Positions 48,401-60,693 of a DNA stretch of 64,000 nt are shown one piece after another. A program made the position numbers and the translations under genes. Source of the stretch: Oreocharis arfaki (taxonomy: Eukaryota; Chordata; Aves; Passeriformes; Paramythiidae). The stretch lies in NCBI GenBank assembly GCA_013398015.1, contig VZRR01012715.1, positions 1,364,001-1,428,000 on the forward strand, written 5' to 3'. The notes beneath the pieces were generated by a model. That model was not told the DNA's origin, ran no database searches, and saw only the letters and a program-made list of their open reading frames with translations. Numbering within the stretch: the stretch's first letter is position 1; the number at the start of each line of letters is the position of its first letter.

Positions 48401-51233
48401 TTGGACATGTCAATTCATAATTGCTTAATTAATAAAACAAAGGTGGTAATAAAGATGGTACCGTTAACAGTTGTGTGTGGTACCACTGGTATTCCAGCCT
48501 TTAAGAGCACTGCTGTCATCATCTGGCCACTCCCCATGGTGCTGTTGCCCTTCTGTTCTCTGTCACCTCCTGCTCTGCTCTGTCACCCTGGGCTGTCACA
48601 GCTGCCTCCAGGCCCCGGTGAGGGGTTGCGATGGTTGTCCTGCAGCTGCCTGCTCATGCCCCAAGGTTCAGCTGCAGTTTTTAGCCTGTGCTCTGCTTCA
48701 TGCTCTGCTGGTTGAACTGGTTAACTGCTGGTATAGCCAAAAGGTGAGACCTTGATGTGTATTTACTCAATGCAAGTTGAGAATCACATGGCAGGCTGTG
48801 AGGGAAGCAGCTTTGGTCAGGTGGTGCAGAAACCAGTTCCCAACTCTGGTTTTGGAGCCTTTTCTGAAACACCACTGTTGTCGCCAGGCAGACCTATCCT
48901 GACAGCCCTGGTTAAGGCAGACAAGGAAGCAGGATAAAACTTGAGTGCAAATCCTTGCCTTGAGTCTAGAAATGAAATAATTTAATCTTTACTTTGGATG
49001 TAATTATGTGTCATATGGTAATCATTTGAAGAAGTGCTCAGGAAACCTGGCAGAAGTTCAGGTGGGCTCTCTGGGGCAGTTCTGTTTGAGAGTCAACAAG
49101 GGAGAACTTTTGAACCCATCTGTGGTGCTGAGAGCTGAACATTCCTCAGCACTTCGCTGAGCCACAGAATCAGGGAGCACCAACAGCACAGAAATGGACA
49201 GATGTGATAAGACCCCACAGCTGGTGGGAGCCTGACAGCCAGGATGGTCTGAGTGTACTCAGTGCAGGAGCCTGAGAGCCCCAAACTGAGCTCTTTGTAA
49301 AAAGTATCTCTCGTTATCTAGTAACTGTTTTGTCTTAGGGATAACAGAGAATCCTGGATAATATACCCATCTGTCATTTTTACAAAGCCAAGAATTTTAA
49401 CCTCCCATTTTCATTTTCTTAGGAGTGCTGCGTATTTGCAGTTTGGTGTGCTTACGTGCATGCCCGTATAAATCAAAGGCTATTGGTGCCTTCTTACACA
49501 ACTGAAGTACCCATATAAAAAGATTCTGGTATATTAAATATGTGCTAATGGTATTGAAATTATAGGTCTGGTATAAGCAAAAGTATTTGTTTCTGTCTCA
49601 TGGTGTGTTGGATTGTTTTTCTTACAAGAGAAGCTATCATATTTAATTTAGGTAAAGTGTTATGATACACCTTCATTGCTCAATTGAGTCAGACAAAAAA
49701 AGTTGGATATGTTCCCAAGGGAGAGCATACTTTGAAGAATACAGTGGTTTACTTTTAACACTTGTTTTTCGCTGAAGTTTATATCTGCTTGAAATGGAAA
49801 TTGTTGGCATCTTAGTTGGCCAGATACCTTTATGTGTGGATAGTAGTCTAAAAGTTCCATTGCTTCTATTTGGTGGAAATAGTCCTTTTTAATTTGCAGT
49901 TTTGTATTTTATGTTTTAATACATGTTTGTAGTATTTCAATTCAATTCCCTTAAAGGACTTTGATACAGGATCAAATGATTTTTTTTTATTACAAACCTG
50001 TGTCATTTATATTTATGTTTCTTAAATACTCTCCCTAAATAAATGCATAATGATATCTAAAGGAAAGACATATTTCATAAATACCAACTAGATATCCTGC
50101 AAACACTGAAAACAGTAAGGATGGTGATGGAGTGTGAGTGGCACAGCCTGAACACTGAGGTCCTGTTTGGAATGCTCCTGGACTTGTTAAGCCTCTCTCA
50201 GTGCAGAAAATTGCTGTTAGGACATCTGTAGGTGCAGCTGGTCACACCAGGGGGAGGTGGACAGGTTAGCTAGAGTGGATCTGGGCCAGGGGTGTAATTT
50301 ACAAAAGATTGTCTTGTTGTCCTAGCAGCTTAAACAAAGTGTCTTAAAAATTACATAGAGCTCAACAAACTGCTCAAGTTGTCTTCACCTGTTTCAGAAA
50401 GCAGAGCTGTATCTGCACGAAGCATACACTGTAAATCAGCTTGGCATTCTTTCAGTTGAAAGCAAAGTAGGCACGAGGAGTAAGTGGACTGCCAGACAAA
50501 GATAAGAAACAGTAATTTTACCAATTTTGAGTTCTCTACAGCAAGTGTTTCTGGTATTTATCTAGGTATTCAGTCTTGATGAACATTTTGAGGATTTAGA
50601 TTGGGGATGGAAGGGAGTTCAGGCATTTTGGACACAAAAATACACTTGTGTGAGTCACAATTCTTAGTAGGTATAATAAAGGAGAAAAATAGCATAAAAC
50701 TCATAATAGTAACAAAAATTGAGTTTCATGGAGTCTGGTGTTAAGGTAGAAGAAATTAGTAGTTGTTCCCTAAAAGGTTGTTTAAATTGAAGCCAAGTGA
50801 ATGCATTTCGTTTGTTTCACATGGGAACTATTGCTAAGCAGTGCAAGTGAGTTGGATCTACTAAAACCAGAAATCTCTCCCATCTCTCTGGAAAACATTC
50901 CCACTTTAAAGTTATGTCAGTTCAGTTCCCTTCACAACGGTAATTTTGAGCTTAACTATCCATATAGCAAAGGAGAGGGCAAGCCAGCATTGAGGGATTT
51001 GAAATTATATATTCTGGTCTCATGAAAATTTCATGGTTTAAATAAATAAGTAAAAGCTTTCCAGAGTGAAATGCTGTGGTTATCTAAGAGGTCGTATCTC
51101 TCCCTTGCTCACTATCCTCGTAATAAACAGCTATTGATTAAATTGAGGAGCCACTTGGTCTTCAGCAGTACAGGTGGGAGGTGGTTTCTGGCCAAGGCTA
51201 CACTATGGTATGATATATTTTATGCTTGCCCTT
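36441..51233 (+). other. BIRC6: Giant BIRC6 intron w9, middle part
   Basis: These 14.8 kb have no recognised exon, RNA gene or clear transposon. Notable small features are a 13-bp perfect hairpin with a third copy (38459-38518), three copies of CCTCAATAATT (45137-46103), and a GC-richer patch at 48480-48720. The longest open frames (for example 46628-46999 and 48332-48715) show no domains or splice context. Part of it may be conserved non-coding sequence; that needs alignment. Confidence 0.7.
38459..38518. repeat. Inverted and direct repeat cluster
   Basis: AAAGTTTAGAAAA (38465-38477) is followed after three bases by its exact reverse complement (38481-38493). A near-copy of the left arm recurs at about 38500-38518, in direct orientation with it. 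Confidence 0.85.
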
Positions 51234-51380
51234 TCTTTCACCCCCCTTTTCTTTTTTGTTTTTTCTTTTTTTTTTTTAACCCACACATCATCAGCTCTAT
51301 TTTTACATATTGTGGGGATTTTTTTGTGGGCAACCATTGTTTATATATATATATTTTTATATTTATATATATATATGTAN

Positions 51381-51413
<33 letters not shown>

Positions 51414-52222
51414 AATGAAAATGTCAGCAGATAATTGAAACTGGTTTTCTTAATGCCAGTGTTTAAATTCAGTTTGCTTTAGATATATGGAGTATTTTGA
51501 CAGGGGTTATTTTTAGAGTCATGATACCAGGCCTGGCAGATTGATACTTTCTTTTGGTAAATTTTCTTCCTGTTCAACAGCACTTCACCCAGTTAAGAGT
51601 TTGTGCCACTGTAATAGATTCAAAAGACAAATAGCAAGCTATTGATCAAAGAACTGCTGGCAGAGATAAATCCAACCTTAAACTGCATAAACTGGCTTGT
51701 TGAATTTAGCTTGGCTATTTATACTGTCCCATCATGCTGTATTTGGAGCTAAGAGTTTGGTGACAGGAGTTGAAAGTTTGTGATCTGTTTTAGCTTGGAG
51801 GATGAGATGTGCTAAATGAAACATTAAAGAGTTCTTCTGTGCTTTGTTCTGTCCTAATATGAGTTGTCAGGGGCTTTGTGTTGTCTGGGGTTTTTTGCTG
51901 GAAAAAGAATAAATTTATTTTATCATAAACTCAGTCATTTGTGAATACTTTAAACTAGAGCAAATATTTTCTGTAGTTGTGTTAAAAATAGCATGTCCTA
52001 GGGACAGAGGAAGCAGCTGTGTTAAAGTATCTGCCTATTGCTACATTTTCAGGATTTCTGTTAATGATACAAAGTCAGTTGAAATGACATCCATTACATA
52101 TTTGTCCAAACAAGTGGAGAAGAAAAATAAACAATGTGGTGCTAGAGAATCCATTAGAATTGTGTGTCTCTGCTTGTCTTTCCTAATCAGAGGAGCTGAT
52201 ACCTATAAGCTACCCACAGTTA
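51234..52222 (+). repeat. Tandem duplication, copy A (989 bp)
   Basis: This copy is nearly identical to 52224-53184. Seen differences are a 26-base longer TA tract here (with a single N at 51380), one T fewer in a poly-T run, a 3-base TCT insertion near 51835, and one substitution near the end (G at 52209). It is non-coding intron. Confidence 0.95.
51343..51413. repeat. TA microsatellite with embedded N
   Basis: A long alternating TA tract, interrupted by TTTTTA and GTA, with one unresolved base at 51380. The shorter version is at 52334-52378 in the second copy of the duplication. Confidence 0.9.
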
Positions 52223-52223
52223 N
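52223..52223. other. Single N at duplication junction
   Basis: One unresolved base sits exactly between the two near-identical copies, suggesting a join made by the assembler. Confidence 0.95.
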
Positions 52224-53184
52224 TCTTTCACCCCCCTTTTCTTTTTTGTTTTTTCTTTTTTTTTTTTTAACCCACACATCATCAGCTCTATTTTTACATA
52301 TTGTGGGGATTTTTTTGTGGGCAACCATTGTTTATATATATATATTTTTATATTTATATATATATATGTATATATATAAATGAAAATGTCAGCAGATAAT
52401 TGAAACTGGTTTTCTTAATGCCAGTGTTTAAATTCAGTTTGCTTTAGATATATGGAGTATTTTGACAGGGGTTATTTTTAGAGTCATGATACCAGGCCTG
52501 GCAGATTGATACTTTCTTTTGGTAAATTTTCTTCCTGTTCAACAGCACTTCACCCAGTTAAGAGTTTGTGCCACTGTAATAGATTCAAAAGACAAATAGC
52601 AAGCTATTGATCAAAGAACTGCTGGCAGAGATAAATCCAACCTTAAACTGCATAAACTGGCTTGTTGAATTTAGCTTGGCTATTTATACTGTCCCATCAT
52701 GCTGTATTTGGAGCTAAGAGTTTGGTGACAGGAGTTGAAAGTTTGTGATCTGTTTTAGCTTGGAGGATGAGATGTGCTAAATGAAACATTAAAGAGTTCT
52801 GTGCTTTGTTCTGTCCTAATATGAGTTGTCAGGGGCTTTGTGTTGTCTGGGGTTTTTTGCTGGAAAAAGAATAAATTTATTTTATCATAAACTCAGTCAT
52901 TTGTGAATACTTTAAACTAGAGCAAATATTTTCTGTAGTTGTGTTAAAAATAGCATGTCCTAGGGACAGAGGAAGCAGCTGTGTTAAAGTATCTGCCTAT
53001 TGCTACATTTTCAGGATTTCTGTTAATGATACAAAGTCAGTTGAAATGACATCCATTACATATTTGTCCAAACAAGTGGAGAAGAAAAATAAACAATGTG
53101 GTGCTAGAGAATCCATTAGAATTGTGTGTCTCTGCTTGTCTTTCCTAATCAGAGGAGCTGATACCTATAATCTACCCACAGTTA
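52224..53184 (+). repeat. Tandem duplication, copy B (961 bp)
   Basis: The second copy of 51234-52222. Its right edge continues into unique intron sequence at 53185, and the left edge of copy A continues unique sequence from 51233, as expected for one original locus present twice. Confidence 0.95.
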
Positions 53185-53899
53185 CTTCTATGACACATAT
53201 ATATCACACTGAAAAGCACTAAGACAGTGAGGTTTGCCTGCCTAATATATGTTCTTACTCATCTTTACTATTTTGTGGTTCATATGTATGCAGATAAAAT
53301 TTGCGTGCTCTGAAGGATGCGTAATGGTTTTTAAAATGATATTTCCTTCATGAGAAGAAGCAAAACTAGTCTTTTACTGAGTAGATGAGTTCATTCATTT
53401 AAGAACCATAAATATTCTTGCAATAATGCAGACAAATTTTTCCAAATGAGAAGATGACTGTAAATAAAGTGAGTGATGTGAAAGTCTTTATTAATGCTTA
53501 TGCTGTTAGATTCAGCAAATGCTACGCTGTAGGTTACAATTTTTCATCCATAGATTTTTGTTTATGGTTACTGTCTGCATATAGTTTGAGCCAGGACTTT
53601 ATATTAAGGTACTAGAAATGAATATAGCATGTGGTAATCCTGTTCCATGCGTTGTTAGCTCTTTTGTCCTCTTGTGTCTTTTGTTAACCTTTGATTTTGA
53701 GGTATCTTGTAAATTTCTTTCTATACAGGTCCATCACAACACAAATTAAAAATGGCTATTACAAAATACTGTATTTTATCATTACATTTCATTAGTATTT
53801 TAATAATTACTAAAATCTAGCTTTTCTATTTAAAACATCTGTACTGAGAGTGAAAGGGTCTCCAGTGTTAGTAATTTTTGTAAACTGTTTGTCTCTTAG
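53185..53899 (+). other. BIRC6: Giant BIRC6 intron w9, distal end
   Basis: AT-rich sequence up to the acceptor GTCTCTTAG at 53891-53899. Nothing else was recognised. Confidence 0.8.
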
Positions 53900-54110
53900 T
53901 TTTGGATATGGCTCGACACGTTCCCCTGTACCGAGCTCTGCTAGAATTGCTCCGTGCTATTGCATCCTGCACATCGATGGTGCCGTTACTTCTTCCTCTG
54001 TCAGGAGAAAGCAGCGAAGAGGAGGAAGAGCAGTTGGAGTCACAGGCTTCTGTTGGGACCTTGTTGGCTAAAATGAAGACCTGTGTAGATACCTATACCA
54101 ACCGACTGAG
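53900..54110 (+). CDS. BIRC6: BIRC6 coding exon w10
   Basis: This exon has 211 nt, with start phase 1 and end phase 2. After the shared valine it reads LDMARHVPLYRALLELLRAI, then ASCTSMVPLLLPLSGESSEE, an acidic run EEEQLESQ, and KMKTCVDTYTNRLR. Helical leucine-rich segments surround an acidic loop that, by recall, differs slightly between birds and mammals. The donor is GTAAGC. The plus-strand frame in another register over 53850-54071 is a shadow. Confidence 0.96.
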
Positions 54111-54153
54111 GTAAGCACTTTCATCAGCCCTGTCCTTCATTTAAACTGTATTG

Positions 54154-54693
54154 TGTGGTTGTGGTTTAGGAATGGTACTCCCCAATTTAGTGCTCCCACT
54201 GAGACGCTCCAAACCATGCTGCCCCTTGCTACCTCCCACCTTCCCCTTGCCCTGTGGTGGGCTGGAGAGGAGAATTGGAGGCACAAAAGGTAAAAATCAT
54301 GGGTTGAGATAAGAACAATTTTCCTGGAAGCAGCAATGAGATAAGAAAATTCACAGCAATAATATTATTAACAAAAGTGTACAAGAGAGAGATTGATTCA
54401 CATGCAGAAATGCTCACCACAGAGCTCAACCCAACTGTAGTTACACCACCTTGACCCCTCCCTCCAGCTCAGAACAGGCATTATCCAGCCGCTCCCTCCG
54501 TGTGGCACTGGCACCACCCAGCTGCTCCCTCCGCGATGCTTACTTGACCAGAAGGAACCTCCTCTTCCCAAAGGAGTGTCCCTTTCCCCTGCCCCAGCAA
54601 TGGTTCAAGGTGGTATAGAATAACCTCTGGGTCCTGGCCCTGCCCCCTCCTGGATACTGCAAAAATTCCCCCTGTTTTGGCTGGAACAGGACA
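54154..54693 (-). mobile_element. Avian endogenous-retrovirus LTR (solo)
   Basis: About 540 bp, much GC-richer than its surroundings. Read on the minus strand it begins TGTCCTGTTCCAGCC and ends CCTAAACCACAACCACACA, with an internal 'tgttcttatctcaaccca' block. By recall this layout matches a common avian LTR family, probably ERVL-like. No viral coding region adjoins it. I found no clear target-site duplication; the sequence AGGACATGTCCT across the right edge is a palindrome and confuses the boundary. The insertion begins only ~45 bp after a BIRC6 splice donor. Confidence 0.75.
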
Positions 54694-57600
54694 TGTCCTT
54701 TTATGTATTATAAATATAGAAGTGAAAGAAGATTGAGTTCTGTATATTTCTCTGAATGGATGCTGCCATCCAGAGTGAGAATATACCATCTGTTTCATCT
54801 AGATTTGCATTTGTATGTATCTGTCTGGTTTACTGTACTATTGACAGGGAATGGTTTTGATGTGACGTGTATAAGCTGGTTGATTTGCATACTCTTGTCA
54901 TTTCGTTGGTAGTTATGAATGTTGCAATACAAATTTTTCATTTCTTTATTTTAATAATTTCTCCTTCCAGTAATTAATTGGTTTCTTGAATCTGTTTACT
55001 TGCTTCGTATTTAAAGACAGCTTGTTAAGAAATAGTAACCTGTCTTTCTCTGCAAAATTTAGGGCTGTCCGTAAGTATATACTGAAACATCATGAAAAGA
55101 AGGTAAATACAATGTCAGGAAAAGGTGTGGCGAGAATGTTCTTTCTCCCAGTATTAACTTGGAATATTTACCAGCCACTACCCAAGAGACTTTTTCAAAA
55201 GGACTCTCATTGTTGGGAATTCTTCCTAGTAACTCCTGATGAACTGGACTTTACCCATAAATTTCTCTAATCCTTCTTGACAGAGACTGCAAGTCTTGCT
55301 TATCAAGCATGTATGATACCTTTAGTGGGATTTTTTTTTTTTTTTGCTAGCTTAGTGCAGAAGAAACAGAACTAGGAAGGACAAAAATCAGTTCTTCGTG
55401 TTGGAAACCCACCTAAAAGAATCAGCTTGTGCTTGCTGGCAATATTATGTATGTCATGGTATTTGTAATCTTCTTAAAATAGGAAAGATATTTGGCTTCT
55501 ATGTAATCCATTTCCAGTATCTTGAGTATGTAATTCTCCACCAGAATTGCTGACTGTTTTTTCTTTGCTACTCTGGTCACCCATTAGCCTCGGATTTAAT
55601 GGCTGTGGAAACCTGTATCTTCTCATGTCACTTCCCCAGGCCGAAATCTGAAGTTTCTCTGTGAGAATGGCACGTGACTACTGTTTATAAGCTCTTTTCA
55701 GTTTTGTAAAGTAAATACAGTTTGAGTAGTTCTTCAGTGCCAGCTTAGGATCTGGAAACAAAGAATAATTCTAGAGTCACAATTGGTATTATTTCAGGAG
55801 TAGATGGATTTGATAAGAATTCTGTGGTTGGTTCTTTATACATTATCTGCACAATTTTCTTGTTTTACTTTGATATACCAGCACAAAAGGAAAGCTTGTC
55901 TTTTACTTGTTGGTTTAAGCATAGTGCTGCTTGCCTTAAAAGCAGTCTGCAGATAAGGATGAAAACAACAACAGCCTGGAATCACTGGGGTGGAAGGGTT
56001 GAATTCTCAGCCTTTTAGTTGAAGGTGTGCCAGAAATATAAGCAAGTGTTGGCATGAATTTCTGCTGCTCCTTTTAGGTCAAATTGGCAGAACAACAATC
56101 CATAATTATAGCTTCTAGTTTCAAAGGCAAAACATCACATCCCCTGAGCAGCAGACTTGCATGTCTACCAAATGTCATCTCCATGTTGGAGTGGGAGTGT
56201 CCACTTTGATCCAGAATTTAAGGGGAACAGTTTTGGACTCCAGTTGGATTTCCTTTACTTTCAAAGGCCATAGTATTCTGTTAGAAAATTGGGAAATTTC
56301 TGGATAATGGGGAAGACATTGAGGTATGAGATGATTTCTCATGACTATTTTGACTGCTAGGGAGTCAAAAGCCATCAGTAATTGGAGAGCAGTCAGGCTG
56401 GTGTACTGAGTTGCTAAGAGGGCTGAGTTTGAGACATCAGCTTGCTGGGATGGCTGAGGCCTTTGCTGCAGAGAGCTGCTGATGTGTGGCAAAATGAGAT
56501 GGTGGTTTATTCGTGTGATGTATTGTCTAGCAAGCTTACCTCTAAAATTGCTAACTATGCTTCATGGGGATGCTGGAATACAACCAGGTAGGCCTGAGGC
56601 ATTTTCTCTGCTATGGCTTTTCATTGTCTTCACTGCTGTTTTTGAGAACTTCTTTGTGAAAGAGTGCGTTTTGCAAAACAGAAAATATTTTCTTTAGAAC
56701 TGGGCCCCAAGAATCAAGGTCTAATTTGTTTTAATTTCTTTTTCTTTCAAACACAGCTATCAGTTCCTTTTGCTGCATGCTGAAGCTCAGGTTTGGAGCT
56801 GATGGTTGTCTGCAGAGAGCAGTCCTGCAGCCTCTGGTTTGGAATGCTTCAGCTTAGTGTCTGTAAATAGTGCTTCAAGCCCCAAGGTGGGGTAGGTGGA
56901 GCCATCTGGGAGGAGGTTACCAGCTTCCACCAGTGGTCATTTGCAAAGACAGAGTCACTTTCTTGTTTTGCCTGATTTCAGGAGGTTTGTTGAAGAATCT
57001 CTGAATTACTGGAAAGAACAAATGTGGAGACCATGAGGGCTGTGGTTGCGAACCCAGAGTAGTTTTATCCCAAGACAGTGAGCCCCAGTCTAAGACTGAG
57101 CAACATTGGGCTGTAAGCACTGTCCCTGTGGTGCACAGGGGCTGGATGTTTCATTGGCTTTACTCTGTGAATGCTTTGATAAGGGTATCATTCTGTATCA
57201 TCACATTTACCTCCAAGTATCAGGCACGGGTGAGTGTTAGTATTGACTTTGAAAATTAAAGTTGCCTTGGGAGTGTATAATTCATTATTCATTTAGCACA
57301 GCGTAAAGAGAAGGCTGTCATCTTCTGGCACAAGCTAAATTAATGGTTTAAATTATTAGCATGTACACTGCTGTCTCTTCTAGCAAATATATTAGTGACT
57401 GTCATCCCTTTAAATATGAGTTGACATTTTCTCTGCTTTTTCTTCAGTGCTTGAAAAACTGTATGGGGAAGTTTCTGTGTCTAGATTAAATATTTGGCTC
57501 CTCCTCCACTCTGAAAATCGTAACATTTAGATAAAGGTTTTTCCTGCACTAAAGCTCAGGAGTTTGATAAAACTGTTAGCGATCTGCATACACAGATTTC

Positions 57601-58764
57601 TGTGCAAGCTGACAGAGTGCAAGGAAAAAGCTGAAGCATCTTACTGGCTTTATGACTTCACTTTTGGTATTTCATCTCCTCCTTCATGTGATGTTGAGAG
57701 AGCCAAGTAGTTCCCAGCAACTCCTTCTCTCAGTCTGGGGCCCTACTGGTGCCTCTGGATCCCTCATGTATCTCCTCAACACACAGCTTGGAGTCCAGGC
57801 AGGACTGCAGCAGTGCAGATGACTCCAAGAAGGGAGAATGATATTTTCTCAGCTAATAGTGTGCTTTGCCCACATTATACGTGCTCACAAATGGCAGGGT
57901 AGTCATCAGGTTGATTTTCTCATGCACGTGCAAAGCAATGTCATGTGTTTCAGGTCACACTGAGAAATAGTTTATGGACTTAAAAAAAATAATCTTCAGT
58001 AAAGCTGTAATTTTGACCTTGGAGGACTCCAAGATTGAATCTGATCAAGGAATTCCTTTGTAGGGTCCATACAGCAGCCACAAGGCTGCAGCCGACTCAT
58101 GGAGGCCTGCTGACCTTTCTCAGTGACTGGGACCCTCACAGTGACTCTGACCTTTGTTTACTTTGTGTGTTCTAAGATTCCCCAGTGCACTGGTGACATA
58201 TGAAACCCTTTGAACTTTTTCATGGGCTTTGAATTACATTTTTGTCTCTGCCCTTCTATAACCACACAGTTTAGGGAACAAAATAGACTTTTAGGTTTCC
58301 CGGACCAGGATGTTTTGTTCCATGAGGGAGATGGGTACATAGACCAGATTCACACCTCCATATTCAGTTCCAGAGCTGTTTTGTGTAGATTTTAATCTTA
58401 GAGTGCACCTGTTCTTTTAAAATTGCATTACTTAATAGCTGTGTTTTAAGGATATGTTTTTAGAAAGGGCTGCTGTGGTCTTCTAATGTAAAAGAAATAT
58501 AAAATGAAGTGTAATAGTTCATGTCTGCAATGATGTTCAGTTCTGTCTCAGATGGCAAAACTCTGTGAGCTTTAAAAATTATCATCAGTGTGAGAGTACA
58601 TATGGCTGGGGAACCTTTGACAGATTTTCCTATCTAGAGTCTAGGGAATTATTTGATTTTCCATATGTTGACAGTAAATAAACTGAGAAACTGTGAAGTA
58701 CTGTTAAATTTCTTCAAATATTTGTGAATAATGCTAAAGTAGAGAATAAAATAATGAGGCAGAT

Positions 58765-59080
58765 GCCTACAAGAGAGCTGGAGAGGGACTTTTTACAAGG
58801 GCATGCAGTGACAGGACAAGGGGGAATGGCTTCAAATGAAAGAAGAGGTTTAGATTAGATACTAGGAGAAAATTCTTTCCTCTGAGGGTGGTGAGGCACT
58901 GGCACAGGTTGCCCAGAGAAGCTGTGGATGCCCCATCCGTGGAAGTGTTCAAGGCCAGGCTAGATGAGGCTTTGAGCAACCTGGTCTAGTGTGAGCTGTC
59001 CCTGCCCACGGCAGGGGGTTGGAATGAGATGGTCTTTAATGTCCCTTCCAACCCAAACCATTCTGTAAATCTGTGATCTC
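58765..59080 (+). mobile_element. CR1 LINE, 3' fragment
   Basis: Plus-oriented avian CR1 3' end, recognised by 'agtgacaggacaaggggg', 'caggttgcccagagaagc', 'gttggaatgagatggtct' and the terminal 'ccttccaacccaaaccattc' tail. It looks like a different subfamily or age from the copy at 8690-9306. Frames are broken. Confidence 0.92.
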
Positions 59081-60644
59081 ACAAACCGTGCAGGATTGAT
59101 CTCAATAAGTTGATATTCTTTTGAATCAAATAAAGGTAGGAAGACAAAAGGGGGGAAGAAAAAAATGGATGTCATGATTCATAGGATTCTTGGATGCTAT
59201 GGCAATATCAGTTAGTTTGTTCCCCAAAAGTGGGGGTAAAGGTTACCTTTAGCCTACCTAACCATTAGAATATACAAGCAAGACTTGTGTGAGGAAGCTA
59301 AGTGTTGATGAGGCAGTATGTCTAGTTTTGGGAATTTGTGTACCAGCTATCTTATCCTCCCTAAGAAACTGACTGAAATCCATGATTAGGCAGAATCAAG
59401 GTCAAAAATGAGACTTGAACGGGGCAGAGGTGTGGCTGAGTTAGATGTATTCCTGCATTTTGCTTCCTAAGCTGTTCTTCCACAGGTATGGCCTGACTCA
59501 GGAGTTAGGCAGCTTGATAATGTAGACCCTCACACAAACCCCAGATAACTACAGTTGTCAGGGTAGAGCTGTTCTGCAAACACATGATTTCAGAAGTCTG
59601 TTCTGAGGAGAGGCGGGGCAGGGCTTTTCTGTTGTGCTCATGATTGCAGTGGACAGAATCTCCTTTCCTTGGTGGCACAGGAGATGTTTGGAGAATACAT
59701 TCTCTTTTGACAGTTCGAAAATGCTGAAGTGTAACTGTTGTCGACAGCAAGAACAAGAGGAAATTATATTATTGGTACTGAAAGTTTGCATTTGAGTAGA
59801 TGTCTCCTTTCCCTACTGCTCCAACTAGATATATATTCCTTGCCTGCTGAGGTAGTTGCTGTCAGTAACTCTGTAGGAGTTTTTAAGCATGTGGTGAAGC
59901 ATTTTGCTTAATGAGGCCAACACCTTGATTTTTTTTTTATTCTAAGACCAAGTAAAAGGAAGAAAACCAAACAAGTAGTCTAAATTGTAAAAGCAAGTAG
60001 AAGATAAAAGAGCCACAAGAACACTGTTTTGAAAATGAATTTGTAAGAATTAATTTTATTTTCAGTACCTTCACCAAGCACATTTTTATTGCTTTTCACA
60101 CATCTTTCTCTTGAATAATGCCCACTGACATTTTACTTCAGCCAGAATTTCTCCAAGGGTTTTGTAGCAAATAGCTTAAGGCTTCTGCATCAATAGCAGG
60201 CAGATCTAAATCTTGTACCTTTCTAGGGACTGGTAGCTGCTAGCATGTGCATGATGTTAAAACAGGTTATCACTGAAGTCTAGTAGGTTTAAATATATAT
60301 TTCTGAAGGTGCTTAGTAGGTTATTTTAAAAATATTGGCACAGGATTGGAAGGTATGAATGAGAGATACAGCTGCTGCTTTTTTGTCGTACGATGTTCCT
60401 CAAATGCGACCTGGGGCTGGCTATGATGCCTCTGATTCCTTCTAACTTTGAGGATCTGAAAGCTCAGAATAGCTTGAAGTCTGCAATGGGCTAACATCCT
60501 TTTGGATTAAATCTGGAGCAGGGAAAATGGACCGTGCTACAGTAATGTATTTTGTTATTAATGCTCTCTAGGGATATTCTCATTTGATTAGGTACAGTTC
60601 AGAGACCATATTCAGTACTGCTGTAATCACCTCTACTGAATAGT

Positions 60645-60693
60645 TTAGAGAGTCATTCATTATGCACAATTAGAGAGTCATTCATTATGCACA
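60645..60693. repeat. 25-bp-period tandem duplication
   Basis: TTAGAGAGTCATTCATTATG plus CACA occurs twice (60645-60668 and 60670-60693), identical except for the spacer base. It looks like a recent replication slip. Confidence 0.9.

Noticed and set aside
48332..48755. 127- and 94-codon overlapping frames in a GC-richer patch
   Set aside because: Two overlapping registers, Cys/Leu-rich low-complexity translation, no domain. The patch may be an old repeat, but no family was recognised.
51071..52383. Open frames of 86-134 codons across 51.1-52.4 kb, and the similar one at 52941-53222
   Set aside because: They run through poly-T and TA tracts and across N characters, and two share sequence only because of the tandem duplication. 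No coding features.
24615..53899. Missing BIRC6 exon in the 29-kb intron
   Set aside because: Exons w9 and w10 join exactly to the conserved NDSVLDMARHVPL sequence, so no constitutive exon is expected.
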